Positions 54,313 to 63,103 of a stretch of 64,000 bases of DNA are shown in pieces. The DNA lies in contig NC_023135.1 in the NCBI RefSeq assembly GCF_000511355.1, positions 2,940,371 through 3,004,370 of the forward strand, in the 5' to 3' direction. Source of the DNA: Leisingera methylohalidivorans DSM 14336 (lineage in GTDB: Bacteria > Pseudomonadota > Alphaproteobacteria > Rhodobacterales > Rhodobacteraceae). A program made the position numbers and the translations under genes. Within the stretch, counting starts at the first letter, position 1; each line of letters opens with the position of its first letter. The notes under the pieces were generated by a model. It was not told where the DNA came from and did not search any database. It saw only the letters and a program-made list of their open reading frames with translations.

Positions 54313-54365
54313 GGCCGTTGCCCAGCCCAAAGCCAGCATACCCAAATACATACGGGAGTGGACCC

Positions 54366-55769
54366 ATGTCCCCCAAAACACTCTATGACAAAATCTGGGA
54401 TGCGCATGTTGCGCATGAAGCCGAGGACGGCACCAGCCTGCTCTATATCGACCGCCATCTGGTCCACGAAGTGACCAGCCCGCAGGCCTTCGAAGGCCTG
54501 CGCATGGCCGGCCGCGGCGTGCATGCGCCGGATAAAACTATCGCGGTGCCGGACCACAACGTGCCGACCACGCTGGACCGTGCCAAGGGCATCGAAAACG
54601 AGGAAAGCCGGATTCAGGTCGAGGCGCTCGACAAGAACGCCCGCGAATTCGGGGTGCACTACTATCCGGTGGATGACGTCCGCCAGGGCATCGTGCACAT
54701 CGTCGGCCCGGAACAGGGCTGGACCCTGCCCGGCATGACCGTGGTCTGCGGCGACAGCCACACTGCTACACATGGCGCGTTCGGGGCGCTGGCACACGGC
54801 ATCGGCACCTCCGAGGTGGAACACGTGCTGGCCACCCAGACGCTGATCCAGAAGAAGTCCAAGAACATGAAGGTGGAAATCACCGGCAAGCTGAAGCCGG
54901 GCGTCACCGCCAAGGACATCACCCTGGCCGTGATCGGCGAGACCGGCACTGCTGGCGGCACCGGCTATGTCATCGAATATTGCGGCGAAGCGATCCGCGA
55001 TCTGTCGATGGAAGGCCGCATGACCGTCTGCAACATGGCGATCGAAGGCGGCGCCCGCGCCGGCCTGATCGCGCCGGATGAGACCACATTCGAATATGTC
55101 AAAGGCCGCCCGCACGCCCCCAAGGGCGCCCAGTGGGAAGCCGCGCTGACCTGGTGGAAGACGCTGTTTACCGACGAAGGCGCCCATTTCGACAAGGTTG
55201 TCACCCTGAAGGGGGAAGATATCCAGCCGGTTGTGACCTGGGGCACCAGCCCCGAGGACGTGCTGCCGATCACCGGTGTCGTGCCTTCCCCTGAGGATTT
55301 CACCGGCGGCAAAGTTGACGCCGCACGCCGCTCGATCGAGTACATGGGCCTCACCCCCGGTCAGAAACTGACCGATATCGAGATCGACACCGTGTTCATC
55401 GGCTCCTGCACCAATGGCCGCATCGAAGACCTGCGCGCCGTGGCCGAGGTTGTGAAGGGCAAGAAGATCAAGGACGGCATGCGGGCGATGATCGTGCCCG
55501 GGTCCGGCCTTGTCCGTGCCCAGGCCGAGGAAGAAGGCCTGGCCGAAATCTTTGAGGCCGCCGGTTTCGAGTGGCGCCTTGCAGGCTGCTCGATGTGCCT
55601 GGCCATGAACCCCGACCAGCTGGCCCCGGGCGAGCGTTGCGCCGCGACCTCGAACCGGAATTTCGAGGGCCGTCAGGGCTATAAGGGCCGCACCCATCTG
55701 GTGTCCCCGGCCATGGCTGCCGCCGCCGCGCTGACCGGCAGACTGACGGATGTGCGTGAGCTGATCTGA
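54366..55769 (+). CDS. leuC: 3-isopropylmalate dehydratase large subunit
   Basis: 467 residues from the ATG at 54366, after GGGAGTGGACCC. Aconitase-fold motifs: [20 protein letters not shown] with the first cluster Cys, [16 protein letters not shown] with the second and [11 protein letters not shown] with the third. It isomerises 2- to 3-isopropylmalate together with LeuD in leucine synthesis. Unusually, the next gene is not leuD but a glycosyltransferase whose ATG overlaps the leuC stop (TGATG). Confidence 0.97.
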   Translation: MSPKTLYDKIWDAHVAHEAEDGTSLLYIDRHLVHEVTSPQAFEGLRMAGRGVHAPDKTIAVPDHNVPTTLDRAKGIENEESRIQVEALDKNAREFGVHYYPVDDVRQGIVHIVGPEQGWTLPGMTVVCGDSHTATHGAFGALAHGIGTSEVEHVLATQTLIQKKSKNMKVEITGKLKPGVTAKDITLAVIGETGTAGGTGYVIEYCGEAIRDLSMEGRMTVCNMAIEGGARAGLIAPDETTFEYVKGRPHAPKGAQWEAALTWWKTLFTDEGAHFDKVVTLKGEDIQPVVTWGTSPEDVLPITGVVPSPEDFTGGKVDAARRSIEYMGLTPGQKLTDIEIDTVFIGSCTNGRIEDLRAVAEVVKGKKIKDGMRAMIVPGSGLVRAQAEEEGLAEIFEAAGFEWRLAGCSMCLAMNPDQLAPGERCAATSNRNFEGRQGYKGRTHLVSPAMAAAAALTGRLTDVRELI

Positions 55770-56629
55770 TGGTTGCCACCGGAGCAAATACGGCTCAACC
55801 GGATTTGCTTCCGGTGGGAACGGTCTGGGTTGGATCGCAGATGAACTGGATCGGCCGGATGTCCCTGCAGTCGTTTCTGCACCGGGGCCATCCGGTCACT
55901 CTGTTCTGCACGGAAGACATGGAAGACCCGCAAATCGACGGACTTGACCTGGTGTCAGCCCGCGAGATCTGGGACTACCCGGAAAAACTCTTGGACCGGG
56001 TCAGCCCGACTGTGTTTTCCGACTTCTTCCGGCTGCGCATGATCCGGGATGCAGGCATGATTTGGGCCGATACGGATGTATTCTGTTACCGCCCTTTCAT
56101 ACCCAAGGATGGATACCTGGCCGGCTATGAACATAGCGGCATGATCAACAACGCAGTGCTGCATTTGCCTGAGAATTCCGCCTCGTTGAACGAATTGATC
56201 GACCTGTTTTCCGATCCTTCCTATGTCCCGGAATGGCTGCGTCCTGCGGCGAAGCGCACAGCACAGGAATTCGGCAAAGGGCGCAGGCTGTACGAGGCCT
56301 GCAAACTGATGCCGACCGCTTCCGGTCCGCGTGCGCTGACACATATGCTGCCCAAGCATGGCGAAGACATACACGCCTTGCCGCAGGAGGCACTGAACCC
56401 GCTGCCGTGGTCCTTTGCGGATGCCTACTTCAACCCGAAAGGCGGAGTTGAGGGATGGCTGAGCGAAGACACCAGGGCGATCCATCTCTATTCCTCGCGT
56501 ATTCGCGCCTTCCACAAAAGGGTCCGGCCGCTTCGGGGGAGCTTTGTTGCAGAATTTGCAGAGCAGATTGGCTTTGACCTTGATGCCTGCGGCTTGACCG
56601 CCAACAGCAACGAACCCCCTTTGGAATGA
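55769..56629 (+). CDS. GT32-like (DXD) glycosyltransferase inserted in the leu operon
   Basis: 286 residues. The early VGTVWVGSQMNWIGRMSLQS and DFFRLRMIRDAGMIWADTDV segments carry the DXD sugar-nucleotide motif (ADTDVF), as in Gly_transf_sug/GT32 proteins that use UDP- or GDP-sugars. No signal peptide. Target unknown. The start overlaps the leuC stop, so it is translationally coupled to a leucine biosynthetic gene with which it shares no pathway. Codons look somewhat less GC-biased than leuC and leuD. Confidence 0.8.
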   Translation: MVATGANTAQPDLLPVGTVWVGSQMNWIGRMSLQSFLHRGHPVTLFCTEDMEDPQIDGLDLVSAREIWDYPEKLLDRVSPTVFSDFFRLRMIRDAGMIWADTDVFCYRPFIPKDGYLAGYEHSGMINNAVLHLPENSASLNELIDLFSDPSYVPEWLRPAAKRTAQEFGKGRRLYEACKLMPTASGPRALTHMLPKHGEDIHALPQEALNPLPWSFADAYFNPKGGVEGWLSEDTRAIHLYSSRIRAFHKRVRPLRGSFVAEFAEQIGFDLDACGLTANSNEPPLE

Positions 56630-56713
56630 AATTCAAGGGCCGCTCGGCCCTGGCACTTAAAAACCTGAACCCGGCAGACTTGCCGCACACGGGTTCGCAC
56701 AAGGAGAATGGCA

Positions 56714-57319
56714 ATGGAAAAATTCCAGAAACTGCAGGGCATCGCCGCCCCGATGCCGCTGGTGAACATCGACACCGACATGATCATCCCGAAGGTGTTC
56801 CTGAAATCCATTCAGCGCACCGGCTTCGGCAAGAACCTGTTCGACGAGATGCGCTATAACCGCGACGGCACCGAGATCGAGGATTTCGTGCTGAACAAAC
56901 CGCAATACCGCAAGGCTGAGATCCTGGTGGCAGGCGACAACTTCGGCTGCGGCTCCTCGCGCGAGCACGCGCCGTGGGCGATTGCTGATTTCGGCATCAA
57001 ATGCATCATCTCGACATCCTTCGCCGACATTTTCTTCAACAACAGCTTCAAGAACGGCATCTTGCCGATCGTGCTGCCGCAAGAACAGGTCGACATTCTG
57101 ATGGCTGACGCGGAAAAGGGCGAAAACGCCCGCATGACCGTGGATCTGGAAGCGCAGGAGATCACCACCTCGGACGGCGAAGTGATCCCCTTCGATGTGG
57201 ATGCCTTCAAGAAGCACTGCCTGCTGAACGGTCTGGACGATATCGGCCTGACCATGGAAAAAGCGGACTCCATCAAGACGTTTGAGGACAAGGCCGCGCA
57301 GGCGCGCCCCTGGGTCTGA
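56714..57319 (+). CDS. leuD: 3-isopropylmalate dehydratase small subunit
   Basis: 201 residues. The start at 56714 has AAGGAG seven bases upstream; an ATG two codons earlier is too close to that site. Swivel-domain features: [40 protein letters not shown] and NGILPIVLP. It completes the LeuCD heterodimer. It lies 84 bases after the glycosyltransferase and is followed by a strong terminator, so leuB at 59.7 kb needs its own promoter. Confidence 0.97.
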   Translation: MEKFQKLQGIAAPMPLVNIDTDMIIPKVFLKSIQRTGFGKNLFDEMRYNRDGTEIEDFVLNKPQYRKAEILVAGDNFGCGSSREHAPWAIADFGIKCIISTSFADIFFNNSFKNGILPIVLPQEQVDILMADAEKGENARMTVDLEAQEITTSDGEVIPFDVDAFKKHCLLNGLDDIGLTMEKADSIKTFEDKAAQARPWV

Positions 57320-57348
57320 TCCCGGCGTTTCAGCTGCAGAACGATATA

Positions 57349-57380
57349 GGGCCGCCCTCCCCCGGGCGGCCCTTGCTTTT
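57349..57380 (+). terminator. leuC-leuD terminator
   Basis: Perfect nine-base arms GGGCCGCCC/GGGCGGCCC with a six-base T/C loop, followed by TTGCTTTT. Confidence 0.85.
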
Positions 57381-57684
57381 CACCCGCCGGATTCGCGCCG
57401 CATTTCCGCCGCAATTCGGTGAGCGCGCCCGCATTGTGTGCCCAGTGCTCCTATCCACAGCATCTGGTAGGCATCCACCAACCCTCTCATTTCTAATCAA
57501 AACTCTGATGCAATCGGGCACCAGTCCCGCGGCGAAAGTGGCCCTGTCCCGCCTGCCAGCCCTTGAGCGGAAAGCCGCTGCCCGGCAACAATAGGGCAAA
57601 AATGAGGCAGAGCGCCCCGGGCCGTCCCCGGGGGGCTTCAAATCCGGACCCAGAGGCAAAAACGCCCGCGCCGGTTTGAAGGGA
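57381..57684. other. Gene-free stretch after the leuD terminator
   Basis: No convincing coding frame. It must hold the promoter for the membrane-protein/EEP pair. A GC-rich palindrome (GCCCCGGGCCGTCCCCGGGG region) lies near 57622-57645. Confidence 0.4.
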
Positions 57685-58530
57685 ATGAAAGACGTGTTTG
57701 CACGCATCACAGGCGCGGCGTTCCGCGGCATATTGGTGGCTATGCTGTTTGCCATGCCGACGCTGATCCTGCCGGCATCCGCTACCGAGTCGCCGGAAAT
57801 CGTCCTGTTCATCGCGCTCTTGGCCGCTGCGCTGGTGGTCACCGAATACGCGGCCCATTTCCCCAGTTTCGTCGAATTCCGCAATGCGCCGCCGATCAAC
57901 CGGATGCGCTTTGCCGCCTGCGCTGCGTCTGTCGGCGCATTGAGCCTGCTGGCGGCGCATCCGCTGGAGCCGACCGGGCTGACAGCGCTGGTCCACCGTC
58001 TGGGCAGTTCACTGGGCGGACAGCTGGATTTTGCCTATTCGCCGGTGCAGCTGACCGTGCTGATGCTGCCGCCCCAGCTGTCCGAAGCCACTGTGGTGAT
58101 GGTCCGCAATGCAGCTGGCCTTGCCAGTACAGCTGCAGGCGCCGCGATTGCCGTCTTTGCGCTGGTGATCCGCGTCGGCCATTGGCCTGTCGGCAGCGGC
58201 GCCTTCAATGTCTGGGTGAACCTGCCGCTGTTCGATCCCACCACCGGCGGCGATGTGGTGCAGCGGCTTCAGCGGGACGCGCGGATCAATATCATTGCCG
58301 GCGTGCTGCTGCCCTTTGCCCTGCCCGCCGCAGTCAAGATGGCCTCGGGCCTTGTCGATCCCGGAATCCTGGTGGCCCCCCATATGCTGATCTGGGTGAT
58401 CAGCGCCTGGGCGCTGGTGCCCGCGTCGATGATCATGCGCGGCATGGCAATGCAGCGCATTGCCGGGCTGATCATGCATAAACGGCGCGCCGCCGGCAGC
58501 GCCTCGGATGAGGCGCTGCAAACCGCATGA
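57685..58530 (+). CDS. Hypothetical multi-pass membrane protein
   Basis: 281 residues from the ATG at 57685, just after GAAGGGA. Five or six hydrophobic segments are visible (ILVAMLFAMPTLILPA, IVLFIALLAAALVVTEYAAH, AACAASVGALSLLAAHPL, AGAAIAVFALVIRVGHW, IIAGVLLPFALPAAVKMASG, LIWVISAWALVPASMIM). I recognise no family. Its stop overlaps the start of the EEP hydrolase gene (ATGA), so the two are coupled and may act together. Confidence 0.75.
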   Translation: MKDVFARITGAAFRGILVAMLFAMPTLILPASATESPEIVLFIALLAAALVVTEYAAHFPSFVEFRNAPPINRMRFAACAASVGALSLLAAHPLEPTGLTALVHRLGSSLGGQLDFAYSPVQLTVLMLPPQLSEATVVMVRNAAGLASTAAGAAIAVFALVIRVGHWPVGSGAFNVWVNLPLFDPTTGGDVVQRLQRDARINIIAGVLLPFALPAAVKMASGLVDPGILVAPHMLIWVISAWALVPASMIMRGMAMQRIAGLIMHKRRAAGSASDEALQTA

Positions 58531-59570
58531 GACTGCTGGCGTCGGGTCTTCTTCTGATCCTTGCCGCCGGGGCAGGCCAGGCCGGCACTCTGCGCATCGC
58601 CACTTTCAACACCGAACTTTCGCGGGACGGACCCGGCCTGCTGCTGCGCGATATTGAACGCGGCGGCGATCCGCAAATTGCCGCGGTGGTGGAGGTGATC
58701 TCCGCCGCACAGGCGGATGTGCTGGTACTGCAAGGGGTGGATTGGGATTACGAAGGCCGCAGCCTTGCCGCCCTGGCCGGGCTGCTGGCAGAGGCCGGCG
58801 CCGCCTATCCTTACAGCGTTTTCCTGCAGCCCAATGCCGGGCTGCCGCCCCCGGCCCTGCTGGACATGGATGGCGATGGCAGAACCGGCGGGCCGCGTGA
58901 CAACCAGGGCTATGGCCGGTTCCGCGGCCAAGGCGGCATGGCGCTGTTGTCGCGGCTGCCGGTTGACCGCAACGGGATCCGCGATTTCTCGGCCCTGCTG
59001 TGGCGGGACCTGCCCGGCGCGCTGCTTCCCAAGCACCCGGATGGCCGCCCGTTTCCGTCCGGCGCTGTGCACGCCGTGCAGCGTCTGTCTTCCACCGCGC
59101 ATTGGCTGGTGCCGCTGCAATTGCCCGGCGGCAAGCAGCTGAACGTGATGACATTTCACGCAGCCCCACCGGTGTTTGACGGGCCGGAAGACCGCAACGG
59201 GCGGCGCAACCGCGATGAAATCCGCCTGTGGCAGCTGCTGCTGGATGGCCGCCTGGGCCCCGCCCCCCAAGCGCCCTTTGTGGTTGCCGGCGACGCCAAC
59301 CTCGACCCGGACCGCGGTGAAGGCCGCAAGGACGCAATCCGCAGCCTGCTGGGTGATCCCCGGCTGCAGGATCCGCAGCCACTCAGCCCGCAAGCCGGAA
59401 GCGCAACCGTGGAGTGGCAGGGTGCCGGGCGGATGCGGGTGGATTATGTGCTGCCCTCTGCCAGGCTGGCCGTGACCGGCAGCGGCGTTGTCTGGCCGGA
59501 TGCGCCGGACGCAGCGGCGGCCCTTGCCAGCCGCCATCGGCTGGTCTGGGCGGATATCGCGCTGGACTAG
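58527..59570 (+). CDS. Exported endonuclease/exonuclease/phosphatase (EEP) family protein
   Basis: 347 residues. A signal peptide ([20 protein letters not shown]) precedes the EEP fold: [15 protein letters not shown] (with the first metal-binding Asn), [14 protein letters not shown] in place of the usual LQEV Glu, [14 protein letters not shown] and RVDYVLPS. The missing LQE Glu (Gln-Gly here) is notable, because that Glu normally binds the metal. Function could be nuclease, phosphodiesterase or phosphatase in the periplasm. It is coupled to the preceding membrane gene. Confidence 0.82.
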   Translation: MRLLASGLLLILAAGAGQAGTLRIATFNTELSRDGPGLLLRDIERGGDPQIAAVVEVISAAQADVLVLQGVDWDYEGRSLAALAGLLAEAGAAYPYSVFLQPNAGLPPPALLDMDGDGRTGGPRDNQGYGRFRGQGGMALLSRLPVDRNGIRDFSALLWRDLPGALLPKHPDGRPFPSGAVHAVQRLSSTAHWLVPLQLPGGKQLNVMTFHAAPPVFDGPEDRNGRRNRDEIRLWQLLLDGRLGPAPQAPFVVAGDANLDPDRGEGRKDAIRSLLGDPRLQDPQPLSPQAGSATVEWQGAGRMRVDYVLPSARLAVTGSGVVWPDAPDAAAALASRHRLVWADIALD

Positions 59571-59689
59571 GGCCAGGACCCGGCCCAGGCTGCGCAAATC
59601 CCCATCACCCCCCTTTAATTTCAGGGCCTATTATTGACCCTGCCCCGCTGTCCCGCTACGCCCTTGCCAGCTGTTTTAGGAGGATCCCC

Positions 59690-60793
59690 ATGCCCAACCC
59701 ATCGATTCTGATTCTGCCCGGCGACGGGATCGGCCCCGAAGTCATGACCGAGGTGCGCAAGATCATCTCCTGGTTCGGCGACAAGCGCGGCCTGCAGTTC
59801 GATGTGAGCGAGGATCTGGTCGGCGGCGCGGCCTATGACAAGCACGGCAAGCCGCTGGCGGATGAAACCATGGCCAAGGCGCAGGAAGCCGATGCTGTTC
59901 TGCTCGGCGCCGTCGGCGGCCCGGCCTATGACGACCTGGATTTCTCGGTGAAACCCGAACGCGGCCTGCTGCGTCTGCGCAAGGAAATGGATCTCTATTC
60001 CAACCTGCGCCCGGCGCAGTGCTTTGACGCGCTGGCGGATTTCTCCTCGCTGAAGAAAGACATCGTCGCGGGCCTCGATATCATGATCGTGCGCGAGCTG
60101 ACCTCCGGCGTCTATTTCGGCGAGCCGCGCGGCATTTTCGAAGAAGGCAACGAGCGCGTCGGCATCAACACCCAGCGCTATACCGAAAGCGAGATCGAAC
60201 GCGCCGCGCGGTCAGCGTTTGAGCTGGCAATGCGCCGGGGCAAGAAGGTCTGCTCGATGGAGAAGGCCAATGTGATGGAATCCGGCATCCTGTGGCGCGA
60301 AGTGGTGACCCGTGTCTCGGCTGACTACCCCGAGGTCGAGCTGTCCCATATGTATGCCGACAACGGTGCGATGCAGCTGGTCCGCGCGCCCAAGCAGTTC
60401 GACGTGATCCTGACCGACAACCTGTTCGGCGACATCCTGTCCGACTGTGCCGCGATGCTGACCGGCAGCTTGGGCATGCTGCCCTCCGCAAGCCTGGGCG
60501 CGCCGATGGAAAACGGCCGCCCCAAGGCGCTGTACGAGCCGGTGCATGGCTCCGCCCCCGACATCGCGGGCCAAGGCAAGGCCAACCCGATCGCCTGCAT
60601 CCTCAGCTTTGCCATGGCGCTGCGCTACAGCTTCGACCAGGGCTCTGAGGCCGACCGCCTGGAAGCGGCGGTTGAAAAGGTTCTGGCCGACGGCGTGCGC
60701 ACTGCAGACCTGCTGGGCGAGGACGGCGTTGAGCCGGTTTCCACCAGCCAGATGGGCGATGCCGTGCTTGCCGCTTTGGACGCAAGCCTCTGA
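59690..60793 (+). CDS. leuB: 3-isopropylmalate dehydrogenase
   Basis: 367 residues from the ATG at 59690, preceded by TTAGGAGGATCCCC, an exceptionally strong site. Motifs: [46 protein letters not shown] and the nucleotide loop [20 protein letters not shown]. It oxidatively decarboxylates 3-isopropylmalate to 2-oxoisocaproate with NAD. It lies 119 bases after the EEP gene and ends at a strong terminator. Confidence 0.98.
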   Translation: MPNPSILILPGDGIGPEVMTEVRKIISWFGDKRGLQFDVSEDLVGGAAYDKHGKPLADETMAKAQEADAVLLGAVGGPAYDDLDFSVKPERGLLRLRKEMDLYSNLRPAQCFDALADFSSLKKDIVAGLDIMIVRELTSGVYFGEPRGIFEEGNERVGINTQRYTESEIERAARSAFELAMRRGKKVCSMEKANVMESGILWREVVTRVSADYPEVELSHMYADNGAMQLVRAPKQFDVILTDNLFGDILSDCAAMLTGSLGMLPSASLGAPMENGRPKALYEPVHGSAPDIAGQGKANPIACILSFAMALRYSFDQGSEADRLEAAVEKVLADGVRTADLLGEDGVEPVSTSQMGDAVLAALDASL

Positions 60794-60820
60794 TTTTGAG
60801 GCCGGTCCAGACAACATTCA

Positions 60821-60855
60821 AAGCCCCGCCTGACTGTCAGCGCGGGGCTTTTTTT
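60821..60855 (+). terminator. leuB terminator
   Basis: Perfect nine-base stem AAGCCCCGC/GCGGGGCTT with a twelve-base loop, followed by a run of T. Confidence 0.92.
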
Positions 60856-60977
60856 ATCCCTCTTCGTGACCGTGCCCGCCCTGGCCGCAGCGGTAAAAAG
60901 AATTCCTGAAAACCGCAGCTTTCTACGGAATCGCCCTTGTCAAACCCCGCCCCCTGAGCTATTCCGCCCTCCACGGT

Positions 60978-61054
60978 CGGAGCGTAGCTCAGCCTGGTAG
61001 AGCACTGTCTTCGGGAGGCAGGGGCCGGAGGTTCGAATCCTCTCGCTCCGACCA
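60978..61054 (+). tRNA. tRNA-Pro (anticodon CGG)
   Basis: 77 bases with encoded CCA. The acceptor CGGAGCG pairs with CGCTCCG; the D-arm is GCTC-AGCCTGGTA-GAGC. The anticodon stem CTGTC/GGCAG closes the loop TTCGGGA, giving anticodon CGG (reads CCG). The T-arm is GGAGG-TTCGAAT-CCTCT-like with the usual TTCGAAT. All four stems form. Confidence 0.95.
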
Positions 61055-61061
61055 ACAAAAC

Positions 61062-61087
61062 AAGGCGCCTTAGGGCGTCTTTTTTTG
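61062..61087 (+). terminator. tRNA-Pro terminator
   Basis: Eight-pair stem AAGGCGCC/GGCGTCTT (one G-T wobble) with a TTAG loop, followed by seven T. Confidence 0.8.
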
Positions 61088-61124
61088 TTTTGAGCCGGTG
61101 TTCAATGCCTCCGGGAAATGAGGA

Positions 61125-62045
61125 TCAAGCCGTCTCCAGCGCAGACATCCTGAGCTTGTTCCACAGCACATCCAGCGTCGGCTTGGTGCTGCGCGGATCT
61201 CGGTAAAGGCGGATTTCCAGATCGGTGGCCAGCCGGTCGTCCACCACTGCAAAGCGCCCCCGCTTGATTTCCTCGCGGCACAGGCTCAGCGGCAGCCAGC
61301 CCATGCCGAACCCCTCCTGAATCATCGCCTTGACGCTGTTGGCCAGCGCGTTCTGGTTGACCACAAAAACCTTCTGTCCGGGCAACAGCTGCGCCAGCGC
61401 AAATTCCTGAACCGAGCGGAGCGCCGAAACCGCACCATAGGACAATAGCGGCACCGCGTCCTTTCCGGCCTTGGGAAAGGAAAATTCAGGTGCCCCGTCC
61501 GGAGTTGACCGGGACACCGGCACATAACGGTCGGTGGACAGGGTCAGATGCTCGAAATTGGCAACCTCAAGCGGACCAAGGAAATCCATCGATGGATGCC
61601 AGTAGGTCAGGATCACATCGCAATAGCCCTGCTGCAGCGCGCTGACGAACTGATCCGCCGCCCAGGAGGTGGAATTGAGGTCGGTATCCACCCCGCCTTC
61701 GCTGGCCAGAGGCCCGATCAGCGTTTTGTAGTGCGTCATATAAAGCGACTGCGAAGCGGCAAAGCGGATCACATTTTCACCCGCCGCATCAATCGTCTGG
61801 CAGCGCTCAATGGTTTCCTCGTAGGTGCGCAGCATGATGCGGGACTGCGACAGGAACACCTCCCCTGCCGGGGTCAGCGTCAGCGGCAGGGTTTCGCGGT
61901 TGATCAGCCGCACGCCGATTTCATTCTCCAGCGCCCGGATGCGGCGGGAGAAGGCCGGCTGGCTGACATTGCGCTCCTCGGCCGCGCGCGAGAAATTCTT
62001 GCACGCGACCAAAGCCTCGAAATCCTTGAGCCAGATGATGTCCAA
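61125..62045 (-). CDS. LysR-family transcriptional regulator
   Basis: 306 residues. The N-terminal winged HTH (MDIIWLKDFEALVACKNFSR, then AAEERNVSQPAFSRRIRALE) is intact, as is an effector domain of normal length. The N-terminus DIIWLKDFEAL is typical of a subgroup controlling transport or hydrolase genes, but the ligand is unknown. It lies 14 bases after the dppF stop on the same strand, so it may be the last gene of the dpp operon and regulate it. Confidence 0.92.
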   Translation of the reverse strand: MDIIWLKDFEALVACKNFSRAAEERNVSQPAFSRRIRALENEIGVRLINRETLPLTLTPAGEVFLSQSRIMLRTYEETIERCQTIDAAGENVIRFAASQSLYMTHYKTLIGPLASEGGVDTDLNSTSWAADQFVSALQQGYCDVILTYWHPSMDFLGPLEVANFEHLTLSTDRYVPVSRSTPDGAPEFSFPKAGKDAVPLLSYGAVSALRSVQEFALAQLLPGQKVFVVNQNALANSVKAMIQEGFGMGWLPLSLCREEIKRGRFAVVDDRLATDLEIRLYRDPRSTKPTLDVLWNKLRMSALETA

Positions 62046-62059
62046 CTGGGTGTCCCGTC

Positions 62060-63103
62060 TTAACCGGCGGCCACCGCATCCAGCCTGTCTTCCTGGACAG
62101 CATGGCAGGCAACAAGGCTGCCATCGGGCTGGTGAATGGCTTTTGGCTGTTCACTCTTGCATCGTGCGTCCGCAAAGGCGCAGCGGCTTTGGAAGGGACA
62201 GCCTTGCGGCAGATTGATCGGCGTCGGGATCTCACCCTTGAGGCGGATATGGTTCGGCCGGTCATCCTTCAGCTGCGGCACCGCGGACAGCAAGGCCCGA
62301 GTATAAGGGTGTTTGGGGTTGGAGAACAACGTTGCCGTGTCCGCGACCTCACAAACCGACCCAAGGTAAAGCACCGCGACACGGGTGCCGAAGTGCTCTA
62401 CCACGCTCAGATCGTGGGTGATGAACAGATAGGTCAGGCCGCGGCTTTCCTTGGCTTCCAGCATCAGATTCAGCACCTGCGCCTGGATCGACACGTCCAG
62501 CGCGCTGATCGGCTCATCGGCGATAATGAATTCAGGGTCCACTGTCAGGGCGCGGGCAATGGCAATCCGCTGGCGCTGGCCGCCGGAGAATTCATGCGGG
62601 TAGCGTTTGGCCCAGCTGGGATCGACACCGACTGACAGCATCACCTCGGTGACCTTGTCGCGCACCTCCGCCGCCGAGGCGGCGGGAAAGTGGTGGCGCA
62701 CGGGTTCCTCCAGCGCCTGACGGATGGTCATGCGCGGATTGAGCGAGGCGTAGGGATTCTGAAAGATCATCTGGATCTTCTTGCGCAGGGGCTGCATGCC
62801 GCTGCGCGACAAATTGTCGATCCGCTGGCCGTCATAATGGATTTCGCCTGCGGTGGGGGTCAGCAGACCGGCCACCAGCCGCGCCACTGTCGACTTGCCG
62901 CAGCCCGACTCGCCGACCACACAAAGCGCCTCGCCGCGGCCCACTTCAAGCGAGACATTGTTCACCGCATGGACCGATCGGGTTTCCCGCACGATCTTGC
63001 CCTGTTTGAACTTAAGGGTTTCCAGAAAGCCCTGATCCAGGTCGAACTGTTTTGCCAGATTTCTGATTTCCAACAGCGGGCGGTCTGCCTTTGCATTCTT
63101 CAT
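62060..63103 (-). CDS. dppF: Dipeptide/oligopeptide ABC transporter ATP-binding protein (DppF type)
   Basis: 347 residues. Walker A GESGCGKSTVA, signature FSGGQRQRIAIARAL, Walker B FIIADEPISALDVSIQ and a C-terminal oligo_HPY domain with QGCPFQSRCAFADARC, whose Cys may bind an iron-sulfur cluster. DppF pairs with DppD to power peptide import. The gene start overlaps the dppD stop (ATGA). Members of this family also import opines, nickel or glutathione, so the exact solute is open. Confidence 0.93.
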   Translation of the reverse strand: MKNAKADRPLLEIRNLAKQFDLDQGFLETLKFKQGKIVRETRSVHAVNNVSLEVGRGEALCVVGESGCGKSTVARLVAGLLTPTAGEIHYDGQRIDNLSRSGMQPLRKKIQMIFQNPYASLNPRMTIRQALEEPVRHHFPAASAAEVRDKVTEVMLSVGVDPSWAKRYPHEFSGGQRQRIAIARALTVDPEFIIADEPISALDVSIQAQVLNLMLEAKESRGLTYLFITHDLSVVEHFGTRVAVLYLGSVCEVADTATLFSNPKHPYTRALLSAVPQLKDDRPNHIRLKGEIPTPINLPQGCPFQSRCAFADARCKSEQPKAIHQPDGSLVACHAVQEDRLDAVAAG

